In this document: one piece after another, positions 8,642 to 16,245 of the stretch
How positions within the stretch are numbered: position 1 is the first letter of the stretch
Layout of the letters: each line of letters starts with the position of its first letter
Source: Streptomyces sp. NBC_01716
Lineage (GTDB): Bacteria > Actinomycetota > Actinomycetes > Streptomycetales > Streptomycetaceae
DNA: 64,000 bases
Assembly: GCF_036248275.1 (NCBI RefSeq)
Contig: NZ_CP109181.1
Location: 372,001-436,000, forward strand
Direction of reading: 5' to 3'
Program-made: the position numbers and the translations under genes
The notes under the pieces: generated by a model
What the model was told of the DNA's origin: nothing
The model's input: the letters and a program-made list of their open reading frames with translations, nothing else
Databases searched by the model: none

Positions 8642-10080
8642 GAGCCCGTCTCCAGGATGAGTACGAAGGTGGCGCCGCCGCCGTCGGTGCGGCGCAGTTC
8701 GACCCGGCCGTGGTGGCCTTCCGCGATCGCCTTGACGATGGCCAGTCCGAGTCCGGCGCCGCTGGTGCGGGTGCCCCGGCGGGCCGTACCGCGCCGGAAT
8801 CTCTCGAAGATCACCTCGGCGTCCTGCGGTGGAATGCCGGGGCCGTTGTCGGCGACGTACAGCTCGATCCGCTCGCCGTGGGTCCGTGAGCCGATCCGTA
8901 TGCGCTGGCCGGGCACGGTGTGCTGGACGGCGTTCTGGGCGAGCTGGACCATCGCCTGGGTGATCCGCTGCGGATCCAGAGGCACTTCGCGGTCGGCGAC
9001 CCCGTCGAGCAGCCACTCCCGCTCGCCCAGGGTCCGCGCCTTCACGAAGACGTCGGCGGTCAGCTCCGCGAGCTGGACGGGCTCCGGGCGGACGAAGTCG
9101 GGCCGCTCGGCGCGCGCGAGCAGCAGCAGGTCCTCGACGATGCGGCTCATCCGGTCGAGTTCGTCCGTGACGAGCCGTATCGTCTCCTCGCGGTCGGCCG
9201 GGTCGTCGCCCATCAGCTCCAGATGCCCGCGCACGATGGTGATGGGGGTACGGAGCTCGTGTCCCGCGTCGTCCACGAAGACCCGTTGCGCGGCGAACGC
9301 CTGCTCCAGCCGGTCGAGCATGCCGTTGAACGTCTCGGCGAGCGCGGCGATGTCGTCGCGTCCCTCCACGGGGATACGGCGCGTGAGATCCCGCTCGGTC
9401 AGCTCCGCCGCGGTCTTCCGTACGACGCGGACCGGCGCCAGGATATGGCCGGCGACGGCCCAGCCGATGCCGCTCACCAGGATCAGCGCCATGCCCGACA
9501 GGGCCAGCAGAGTCCAGAACGTCTTGTCGGCGACGGCCCGTTCGCGGTCCGCGTGCAGCGCGACCACGAAGGCGCCCGGCGGGGCGTCACCGAGCGGCCG
9601 GATGGTGACCTTGGCCCACCGCAGCTCCCCCTGCGCGCGGTGCAGGGTGCCGGAGGAGTCCTTGGAGGCCAGGATCCGGGAGAGCGCGGCGTCGTCCCGC
9701 CACAGGGCGACGTGATCGGGGAAGTCACGGCGCTGCCGGATGACGTCGGGGCGGCCCGCGGAGGAGTGGGGCAGACCCAGCAACTCCTCGTCCCGGTCCG
9801 CGTACTGACGCCGCAGAAATGTCTGGAGCAGCCTTCGCGTGTCACCGAAGCTCCGGCCGGTCTCCGGGTCCACGCCCTGCTCGACGAAGTTGGCGAACTC
9901 GCCCGTCTCCTGCGAAAGCAGCTCACCCATACGGTGTTCGACGTCCCGGTGGAGGATCGAGCGCACCGTGACGGCCACCGCCCCGAGGGCCACGGCCATC
10001 ACCACGAGCAGCCACAACAGGATCCGCACGCGGGCGGTGATCCTGGGAAGGTCAACCGTCATCACCGAAGTCGTCGTCAT
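8638..10080 (-). CDS. sensor histidine kinase (HAMP-HisKA-HATPase)
   Basis: Membrane sensor of about 480 residues. TM1 lies at residues 18-40 and TM2 at 186-210, with an extracytoplasmic sensor domain between them. HAMP (LAPVRVVRKTAAELTERDLT) leads into the dimerisation helix with phospho-accepting His274 in GHELRTP. The ATPase domain has the N box (QNAVQHT), DNGPGIPP and GAGLGLAIVKA. The start is uncertain: ATG at 10080 has GGTGA 8 bases upstream, while ATG at 10062 would shorten the protein by six residues. Either way the gene overlaps the 3' end of the small acidic protein gene and is coupled to the response regulator. Confidence 0.93.
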   Translation of the reverse strand: MTTTSVMTVDLPRITARVRILLWLLVVMAVALGAVAVTVRSILHRDVEHRMGELLSQETGEFANFVEQGVDPETGRSFGDTRRLLQTFLRRQYADRDEELLGLPHSSAGRPDVIRQRRDFPDHVALWRDDAALSRILASKDSSGTLHRAQGELRWAKVTIRPLGDAPPGAFVVALHADRERAVADKTFWTLLALSGMALILVSGIGWAVAGHILAPVRVVRKTAAELTERDLTRRIPVEGRDDIAALAETFNGMLDRLEQAFAAQRVFVDDAGHELRTPITIVRGHLELMGDDPADREETIRLVTDELDRMSRIVEDLLLLARAERPDFVRPEPVQLAELTADVFVKARTLGEREWLLDGVADREVPLDPQRITQAMVQLAQNAVQHTVPGQRIRIGSRTHGERIELYVADNGPGIPPQDAEVIFERFRRGTARRGTRTSGAGLGLAIVKAIAEGHHGRVELRRTDGGGATFVLILETGS

Positions 10081-10366
10081 CGTCGTCGTCACCGTCGCCG
10101 GTGGACGGTCCGGGCACGATGTCGTCGCCGGGTGGGCCGCCCGGCGAACCGGTGGGTGGACCCGTGGGCGAGCCGGTGGGCGAAGGCTCTCCGGGTCCGC
10201 TGCTCCCACGGTCGCCCGGTGTGCCGCTCGGCGTCTCGTCGAGCTGTACGCCGGGGGGCACCTTGGGCGCCTCAGGACTGTCGGTCATAGCGTAGCTGGT
10301 AGCGGCGATCCCCAGAGGGACGGCGACGACGGCCGCCAGGGCCGCGAGACGAATCGAGAAGGCCAT
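10052..10366 (-). CDS. small exported hydrophilic acidic protein
   Basis: About 104 residues. An N-terminal hydrophobic segment (MAFSIRLAALAAVVAVPLGI) looks like a signal peptide or anchor. It is followed by a Pro/Gly/Ser/Thr-rich linker and a C-terminal run of seven Asp residues. The start at 10366 has AGGA eight bases upstream; 10375 and 10402 are alternatives. The gene overlaps the histidine kinase start by about 29 bases, so the two are translationally linked. Such proteins are found ahead of two-component kinases in streptomycetes. A role as accessory factor or cation-binding periplasmic ligand for the kinase is an inference from position and charge. Confidence 0.7.
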   Translation of the reverse strand: MAFSIRLAALAAVVAVPLGIAATSYAMTDSPEAPKVPPGVQLDETPSGTPGDRGSSGPGEPSPTGSPTGPPTGSPGGPPGDDIVPGPSTGDGDDDDDDDFGDDG

Positions 10367-10563
10367 GCGGCCCATCCTGGCGACCGGGACACGCACCAGC
10401 ATGAAGCCGGGATGAGGATTTCTTCATGTGGGGCGGGGCCTCCACGGGCTCCCGGGTGGTGCGTCCGCGGCCTTCGGGGGAGCTTGGAAGGTGCGGGGGT
10501 CGTGCTCGTACGACGCACGGGCCTGCCGCGGCACGGCGGACAAGGGAAAGCTGGTGGTCAACG

Positions 10564-10860
10564 GTGCGTAACTCGTCCGAACACCCGCGCCCGCGCCGAC
10601 GCCGTGTCTCGGTCGGCTGCGACGGGCCGGTCCTCGTGGAGGGCCCCGTGGAGGCGGTCGACGGAGCCGGGAACACCTGCGTGTCGAACCGGTTCGTCGT
10701 CGCCCTGTGTGTCTGCCGCCGCAGCCGCTCCTACCCGTGGTGCGACGCGAGCCACCGCCGCCGGGTGCGCGGGGCGGAGCGCTCCCGCCCGGCGGACGGT
10801 CCCGGAGCCGAGGACGAGGCCCCGGAGGCAGGAGGGCCCGGTGGTGACGACGTACCGTGA
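10564..10860 (+). CDS. CDGSH iron-sulfur protein
   Basis: Protein of 98 residues carrying the CDGSH 2Fe-2S signature C-x-C-x2-S-x3-P-x-C-D-x-x-H, seen here as CVCRRSRSYPWCDASH. The three Cys and the His that ligand the cluster are all present, although the canonical CDGSH reads CDASH. The GTG at 10564 is preferred because a GGAAAG sequence lies upstream and the region before it does not look coding. The C-terminus is acidic and Pro/Gly-rich. The gene overlaps the next gene by 20 bases and forms an operon with a di-iron oxidase-like protein, for which it could act as electron donor. Confidence 0.88.
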   Translation: MRNSSEHPRPRRRRVSVGCDGPVLVEGPVEAVDGAGNTCVSNRFVVALCVCRRSRSYPWCDASHRRRVRGAERSRPADGPGAEDEAPEAGGPGGDDVP

Positions 10861-11872
10861 GTCACGCGCGCTGAGTCCGCCGCTGCCGGAAGCACGTGGC
10901 GCGGTCTCCGCCTCCGTACGTACGGCGCTGCGCGACGGAACGGCCGTCGCGCTCCCGCCGGAGTCCGTGGCGGACGCGGACCCCTTCGGTGACGATCTGC
11001 AACTGGCTCTCTACGTCCTGTACGAGCTGCACTACCAGGGATTCGACAGGGTCGACGACCGGCGGGAGTGGGACCCGGACCTGCTGCGCGTACGCCGCCG
11101 CTTGGAGGACCGGTTCCTCGGCGCCGTACGGGAGGCCGTCGCTCCGGGCGAGGGGGAGGGCGATACGGCGGACGAAGCGCTGGCCGGCCTGCTCGTCGAG
11201 CCCCTGGGCTACGACACGACGAGCATGACCCACTTCCTTCAGCGCGAAGGCACCCGCGAGCAGCTGCGCGAGTACGCGGCGCTGCGCTCGCCGTACCACC
11301 TCAAGGAAGCCGACCCGCACGCCTGGGTGCTCCCCCGGCTGCACGGCAGGGCGAAGGCGGGCATGGTGGCCGTCGAGTTCGACGAGTTCGGCGCCGGCCA
11401 CCCGGAGTCCATCCACGCACGGCTCTTCGCCGATCTCATGGCGGACCTGGACCTGGAGATCCGCTACGGCCACTACGTGGACGCGACCCCCGCCGAGGCT
11501 CTGGCCTCCGTCAATCTGATGTCCACGCTCGGACTGCACCGGGCGCTGCGGGGCGCCCTCGTGGGCCATTTCGCGGTCGTGGAGGTGACGTCCTCCCCGG
11601 GGTCCCGGCGGCTGGCGCAGGCCATGCGCCGGACCGGCGCGGGCCCCGCCGCCGAGCATTTCTACGACGAGCACGTGGAGGCCGACGCCGTCCACGAACA
11701 GGTCGTCCGGCGGGAGGTCGTCGCGGGACTGCTGGCCGACGAGCCGCACCTGGAACCCGATGTCGCCTTCGGTGTCCGGGCCACCGTGCTCGTGGAGGAC
11801 CGGCTGGCGGTCCGCCTGTTGAACGCGTGGCGCGCCGGCCGCAGCGCCCTGCGGCGCCCGCTGCCCCGCTGA
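10841..11872 (+). CDS. haem-oxygenase-like iron-containing redox enzyme
   Basis: Helical protein of 343 residues in the iron-containing redox enzyme (haem-oxygenase-like di-iron oxidase) family. Probable metal ligands are seen in YELHYQGFD, in VEFDEFGAGHPESIHARLF, and in the late helix FYDEHVEADAVHEQVVRRE, giving the expected Glu/His/Asp set. A GTG at 10841 or 10844 sits a few bases after GGAGG, inside the end of the CDGSH gene. Known family members carry out O2-dependent oxidative cleavage or N-oxygenation; no natural substrate is evident here. The coupled CDGSH protein suggests a two-component redox system. Confidence 0.85.
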   Translation: MVTTYRESRALSPPLPEARGAVSASVRTALRDGTAVALPPESVADADPFGDDLQLALYVLYELHYQGFDRVDDRREWDPDLLRVRRRLEDRFLGAVREAVAPGEGEGDTADEALAGLLVEPLGYDTTSMTHFLQREGTREQLREYAALRSPYHLKEADPHAWVLPRLHGRAKAGMVAVEFDEFGAGHPESIHARLFADLMADLDLEIRYGHYVDATPAEALASVNLMSTLGLHRALRGALVGHFAVVEVTSSPGSRRLAQAMRRTGAGPAAEHFYDEHVEADAVHEQVVRREVVAGLLADEPHLEPDVAFGVRATVLVEDRLAVRLLNAWRAGRSALRRPLPR

Positions 11873-11915
11873 GGCACGGGCCACCGGGACTCGGGGCATG
11901 GGACGCGGGGCGCCG

Positions 11916-12992
11916 TCAGGCCACCGGGGCGCGTTCCCGGAGCCGGCTGAGCAGTTGGTCGCCGATGCGGGCCACCTCCGGCCTGTACGGGGTGTCGGAG
12001 AGGACGAAGTGCGTGATGCCGAGTTCTCCGTACTTCCGCAACGCGTCGGCCACTTCGTCCGGGGAGCCGACCAGCCAGGTGGTACCCGCGCCGCCGCCTC
12101 CGACCCGCCCCGGGGCGGTGTAGAGGCAGGAGTCCAGCACCTCTCCGCGCTCCGCGAGGTCGTAGAGCCGCTGCTGGCCGACGGCTTGACGCCGTCCGTT
12201 GTCCAGCGTCGTGTCACGGATGCCGGCCAACCGGTCCACCTTGGCCTCGGCGTCGCGCCAGGCCTCCTCGCTCGTGTCACGGACCAGTGTCGTGATGCGC
12301 AGTCCGAACTCCAGCGGCGCGTGGGTACGGCCGAGGGATTCGCTGAGCTTCCTGAGACGGTCGATCCGCTCGGCCACGCCGTCGAGCGGTTCGCCCCAGA
12401 AGAGCTGGACGTCCGCCTCGGTGGCCGAGACCGCCTCGGCCGAGGCCGAGGCGCCGCCGAAGTAGAGCCTGGGGGTACGGCCGTTCTCGGCGCCGTACGG
12501 GCGCGGGCTCGCGGTGGAGCCCTCCACACCGAAGAACTCGCCGCGGAAGGTGACGTTCTCCTCCGTCCAGAGCCGGCGCACGAGTTGGAGGAACTCACGT
12601 GTGCGGTCGTACCGGCGGGCCGGGTCGCTCTCTCCGTCGCCGTACGCCCCGGCCTTGTCGAGGCCGCTGACGATGTTGACCAACAGGCGTCCGCCACTGA
12701 GCTGGTCGAGAGTGGCCGCGGCGCTCGCGAAATGCGCGGGCTGCCAGTAGCCGGGGCGTATCGCCACCAGTGGTTTGAACGTGGTGGTCCGGGCCGCCAG
12801 TGCGGTGGCAACCGTGAAGGTGTCGGGCCGGCCCCATCCCGTGCCGATGAGGGCTCCGCCCCAGCCGTGGTCCTCCGCCGCGCGGGCGATCTCGGTGGAG
12901 AAGCCGAGCGTGCCCCAGCCGTCGGTGGTGTCGTCGCCGCGGTGGCCGGGCTCGACCGTGTTGGGGATGTACCAGAGATATTCGTCGCTCAT
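11916..12992 (-). CDS. LLM-class flavin monooxygenase, SsuD-like
   Basis: Luciferase-like TIM-barrel enzyme of 358 residues, very close in length and sequence style to FMNH2-dependent alkanesulfonate monooxygenase. Characteristic stretches include KPLVAIRPGYWQPAHFA, RLLVNIVSGLDKAGA, RYDRTREFLQLVR and TTWLVGSPDEVADAL. SsuD-type enzymes release sulfite from alkanesulfonates during sulfur starvation, using flavin from a separate reductase. No reductase or ABC transporter is adjacent. ATG at 12992 has GGAGGA five bases upstream. A Cys-containing leader peptide ORF is encoded upstream on the same strand, supporting a sulfur-related role. Confidence 0.9.
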   Translation of the reverse strand: MSDEYLWYIPNTVEPGHRGDDTTDGWGTLGFSTEIARAAEDHGWGGALIGTGWGRPDTFTVATALAARTTTFKPLVAIRPGYWQPAHFASAAATLDQLSGGRLLVNIVSGLDKAGAYGDGESDPARRYDRTREFLQLVRRLWTEENVTFRGEFFGVEGSTASPRPYGAENGRTPRLYFGGASASAEAVSATEADVQLFWGEPLDGVAERIDRLRKLSESLGRTHAPLEFGLRITTLVRDTSEEAWRDAEAKVDRLAGIRDTTLDNGRRQAVGQQRLYDLAERGEVLDSCLYTAPGRVGGGGAGTTWLVGSPDEVADALRKYGELGITHFVLSDTPYRPEVARIGDQLLSRLRERAPVA

Positions 12993-13235
12993 GTCGGTCC
13001 TCCGATTCACCGTCGAGCGGGCGGTCTTGCCCGCCGTGCTCGCTCAGTGGGACATCACGCGCGCCGCCGTGCGCGGGCGGCCCGCGTCAGCGGACAACCC
13101 AGGGCGCGGCACGGCGCGGTGAGAAGAAAAAGGGCCACAGGAAGGGGGATGACGCCGCGATGTCCGGTGCCCAACTGAGGGCGGACCAGGGCGAATCAGA
13201 CACGGGGCAGCGCCGGACGCGACGACGCGTCGGCG
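12993..13235 (-). promoter_or_regulatory. 5' leader between leader peptide and SsuD-like gene
   Basis: This 243-base untranslated stretch separates the leader peptide from the monooxygenase. It contains short GC stems that could form in the message, such as GCCGCC (13063-13068) with GGCGGC (13076-13081), and GCGGGC with GCCCGC around 13018-13034. Whether these form an attenuator is inference. Confidence 0.4.
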
Positions 13236-13298
13236 TCAGGTGGACCGAGGACAGAGCGCACTGGCCGACCGCAGAAGGTCGACATGAATGCGCGTCAC
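13236..13298 (-). CDS. Cys-containing leader peptide (uORF) for sulfur gene
   Basis: A 20-codon ORF reading V(M)TRIHVDLLRSASALCPRST and stop. The core R-[RI]-H-V-D-L-x-R followed by S-x-L-C is the pattern annotated as a putative leader peptide ahead of sulfur-assimilation genes in many actinobacteria, where slow translation of the terminal Cys is thought to couple cysteine supply to downstream expression. Its GTG is at 13298; a longer frame from GTG 13319 is possible. It precedes the SsuD-like gene on the same strand by 243 bases, consistent with this role. The pattern and the context are both visible; the regulatory mechanism is inferred from family knowledge. Confidence 0.75.
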   Translation of the reverse strand: MTRIHVDLLRSASALCPRST

Positions 13299-13511
13299 GA
13301 GCCTTACACCTGGATGCACGGTGCAACGGTAGGCGACGCGAAGGATCCTGGCAATGCGCGCACCCGCCGCGGCGACACGACCAGGAAAAGCCCTGTTGTT
13401 GCAGGGTTGTTGCCCTACGTGGTGAGGACACTGAAAGAAAGTCGATACGCTCCCGGTTGACTTCGGGGGCATCGGCAGGAGCCGAACTGCCGTGAACAGG
13501 GGATGATCGTC

Positions 13512-15347
13512 ATGACAAGTACGCCTTCGGCCAACCTTTTCAAGCCGCTTGAGCAGAGCGACCCGGCCGTTGTCGGTGGCTACCGGCTCGCGGCCGTGCT
13601 CGGCACGGGCGGTATGGGCAAGGTGTATCTCTCCTACACGCCGGGCGGCCGGCCCATCGCGATCAAGGTGATCCGGCCCGAGTTCAGCGAGGACCCCGAG
13701 TTCCGGCGGCGCTTCCAGCGGGAGGTCCAGGCCGCGCAGCGGGTGCAGGGCCTCTACACCGCGCCGGTCATCGACTCCGACACCGAAGGCTCACAGCCCT
13801 GGCTGGCCACCGCGTACGTACCCGGTCCCTCTCTCGCGCACGCCGTGGCGCAGCACGGCGCGCTGCCGCTGCGGAGTGTGCTGCTGCTCACCGTCGGCGT
13901 CGCCGAGGCCCTCAACGTCATCCACGGCGCGGGCATCGTCCACCGCGACCTCAAGCCCGCCAACGTGCTTCTCGCCTCCGACGGCCCGCGCGTGATCGAT
14001 TTCGGCATCGCCCGCGCCGCGGAGACCACCGCGCTCACCGGCACCGGGGTCAGCGTGGGCACCCCGGCGTTCATGGCGCCGGAACAGGCGGCGGCCGGTA
14101 CGGTCGGCCCCGCCACCGACATCTTCGCCCTCGGCCAGATCGCGGCCTTCGCGGCGATCGGTTCACCGGCCTACGGTGAAGGGTCCTCGCACGCCGTGCT
14201 CTACCGGATCGTGCACGAGGATCCCGATCTCAGCCGCGTGCCGGCCGAGTTGCTGCCCCTGGTGACGCGCTGTCTGACGCGCGACCCGGACGGCCGGCCG
14301 AGCCTGACGGAGATCATCGAGCTGTGCCACCAGATCTCGCCCGAGCCGCTGCGCCAGGGCGAGGACTGGCTGCCGCAGTCGGTCGCCGGATCGATCACGG
14401 AGCGCCTGCGGCTGCCCGAACCGGCGAAGACCCCGCCGCCGCAGCCGACCGTCGCGCCGACGCCGACCCAGTTCTCGCCGCAGAATCCGGCACCTGGGGC
14501 ACCGGCACCGGGGGCGGTCAACCCGTACGCGCAGACCGCGTTCTCCCCGTCCGCCGCGCCGACGCAGAACGCGCCGGGCGTTCCCGGCGCGGTGCCGCCG
14601 CCCGGCCACCCGATGCAGCCCACTCCTCCGCCGGGCTACCACACCCAGCCGACCGGTTACCACACCCCGCCCCCCGGCTACCAGACGCCGCCGCCCGTCG
14701 TTCACGCCCCCTATGTGCCGCCGCAGCAGCCCAAGCCGAAGCGGACCGGGCTGATCGTCACCGCGTCGGTCGTGGGCGCGATCGTCGTCCTCGCGGTCAT
14801 CGGGTCGCTGCTGCCGAACGGATCGGGCGACGACGAGTCGAAGTCGCCCAGCGGCAACTCCAGCGAAGGCGGGAGCGCCAGCGACGGCGGTTCGGGCAGC
14901 GACGATGCCTCGGGCGGGGAGAAGAAGCGGCCCGACCCGAAGCCGGCCTCGTACAAGGGCATCGACGTGACGGAGAACTACGCGGTCATGCTCGCCGACA
15001 ACCCCCCTCGGCCGCAGGAAGGTGACGTGCTCTACGGCGGCAGGGATCTGTACTACTACATGGACGGCGTGTTCTCGGACAACTGGATCGGCTCCGACAA
15101 CGGGAAGTTCGTCCTGCTGAACAACTCGCAGAAGGGCTCCCTGGAGACCTGCCGCACGGAGACCCGTTACACCGAGAAGATCACCCTCGACCAGATCAGC
15201 GCCGGATCGCAGTTCTGCGTGCTGAGCGACGCGGGCCACATCGCGGTGGCGACCTACCGCGGCAAGGGCGGCACGGAAGGCTCGACCTACATCACCGTCG
15301 ACCTCACGATCTGGCGCAACGCGGAAGAGCCCAAGCAGGACGACTGA
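13512..15347 (+). CDS. Hanks-type Ser/Thr protein kinase, membrane-anchored
   Basis: Kinase of 611 residues. The catalytic domain (about 20-285) has the glycine loop GTGGMGKV at 31-38, Lys52 in IAIKVI, HRDLKPAN at 144, DFGIA and the APE-equivalent MAPEQ. A Pro/Gln/Tyr-rich linker with repeated GYHT/GYQT units follows, then one membrane segment near 415-430 (LIVTASVVGAIVVLAVIGSLL), a Ser/Gly/Asp-rich stalk and an extracellular domain with two Cys. ATG at 13512 is preferred because AGGGG lies 9 bases before it; ATG at 13503 directly abuts that sequence. The outer domain has no PASTA repeats, so the signal sensed is unknown. Confidence 0.93.
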   Translation: MTSTPSANLFKPLEQSDPAVVGGYRLAAVLGTGGMGKVYLSYTPGGRPIAIKVIRPEFSEDPEFRRRFQREVQAAQRVQGLYTAPVIDSDTEGSQPWLATAYVPGPSLAHAVAQHGALPLRSVLLLTVGVAEALNVIHGAGIVHRDLKPANVLLASDGPRVIDFGIARAAETTALTGTGVSVGTPAFMAPEQAAAGTVGPATDIFALGQIAAFAAIGSPAYGEGSSHAVLYRIVHEDPDLSRVPAELLPLVTRCLTRDPDGRPSLTEIIELCHQISPEPLRQGEDWLPQSVAGSITERLRLPEPAKTPPPQPTVAPTPTQFSPQNPAPGAPAPGAVNPYAQTAFSPSAAPTQNAPGVPGAVPPPGHPMQPTPPPGYHTQPTGYHTPPPGYQTPPPVVHAPYVPPQQPKPKRTGLIVTASVVGAIVVLAVIGSLLPNGSGDDESKSPSGNSSEGGSASDGGSGSDDASGGEKKRPDPKPASYKGIDVTENYAVMLADNPPRPQEGDVLYGGRDLYYYMDGVFSDNWIGSDNGKFVLLNNSQKGSLETCRTETRYTEKITLDQISAGSQFCVLSDAGHIAVATYRGKGGTEGSTYITVDLTIWRNAEEPKQDD

Positions 15348-15486
15348 CACGGCTCCCGCGTTCCCGGCGGGTCTGCGCCGGACGGGTGAGCGGGCCCGTG
15401 GCAGCGGCTCGGCGTGGTGCGGGGCGGGCCCCCGCACCGTATTGGTGGCCTCTTCGGGCAGCGGACGCGGAGGCGGTGTTCACGGG

Positions 15487-16203
15487 GTGTCGACGACCGA
15501 ACCGGTGCGTCCGGGGCGCGCCCAGTGGGGTGCGCTGATCCTGTTCGCCGGGGCTTCGGGCGCGGTGGACGTGCTGGCGTTCACCGCGCTGGGTGAGGTC
15601 TTCGCCGGTGTGATGACCGGAAACCTGGTGCTTCTGGGCCTGTCCCTGACGGGGACGGGACACGAGGGCGGGCCGGCCGCGCCGCTGCTGGCGCTGGGCG
15701 GCTATGTCGCCGGGGTCGCGGGCGTGGTGCCGTTCGCCCGGCGCCGGGCGGCGGAACCGGAGACGCGCTGGCCGCGCGCGGTCGTGCGGTGTCTCGCCGT
15801 CGAGGTCGTACTCCTCGCCGCCGTCGCCGCCGGGTGGGGCGCGGCCGACGGTGCCCCCGCGCAGCCGTGGCTCGATGTGGTGCTCGTCGCGGTCTCGGCC
15901 GCCATGGGGATGCAGTCCGCCGCGCTGGCCGGGGCGGGCGCAGCCGGCGGGCCGGGAACGTACTTCACCGGCACCCTCACCCAGGTGGTCGCGCACGCCG
16001 TCGGACCGCCGGGCGGACAGCGGGCGGATCTTGGTTCCCTGGCCCGGCTCGTCGCGCTCACCGGCGGCGCGGCCGTGAGCGCGGTCGTGAACGCGGCGTC
16101 CACGCCCTGGGCGATGGTGGTCCCACTGGCGCTGGCGCTGGCGGCGCTGGCGTGCGTGGCGGTCACCCCGCGCCAGGGGCGGACCGCCCCTCACACGCTG
16201 TAG
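15487..16203 (+). CDS. DUF1275 (YoaK-type) membrane protein
   Basis: Membrane protein of about 238 residues with six hydrophobic helices. It matches the DUF1275/YoaK pattern: an opening GALILFAGASGAVDVLAFTA, then VFAGVMTGNLVLLGL near residue 40, and GTYFTGTLTQVV near residue 160, the two internal TGN/TGT motifs of the family. The function is unknown; family members have been linked loosely to stress and to transport. GTG at 15487 starts where the conserved part begins, although its GGAGG is 13 bases away; TTG at 15442 would add 15 residues. It converges on the MFS gene, separated by a strong hairpin. Confidence 0.85.
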   Translation: MSTTEPVRPGRAQWGALILFAGASGAVDVLAFTALGEVFAGVMTGNLVLLGLSLTGTGHEGGPAAPLLALGGYVAGVAGVVPFARRRAAEPETRWPRAVVRCLAVEVVLLAAVAAGWGAADGAPAQPWLDVVLVAVSAAMGMQSAALAGAGAAGGPGTYFTGTLTQVVAHAVGPPGGQRADLGSLARLVALTGGAAVSAVVNAASTPWAMVVPLALALAALACVAVTPRQGRTAPHTL

Positions 16204-16209
16204 GGCCCG

Positions 16210-16241
16210 GGGGGAGCGGTGCACCGGGGCACCGCTCCCCC
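16210..16241. terminator. bidirectional hairpin terminator
   Basis: GGGGGAGCGGTGC (16210-16222) pairs perfectly with GCACCGCTCCCCC (16229-16241) around a 6-base loop, between the convergent DUF1275 and MFS genes. Confidence 0.8.
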
Positions 16242-16245
16242 GCTC

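Noticed and set aside
13284..13460. 58-codon plus-strand ORF with an upstream AGAAGG, ending 51 bases before the Ser/Thr kinase
   Set aside because: It overlaps the leader peptide on the other strand and shows no recognisable pattern; coding cannot be supported.
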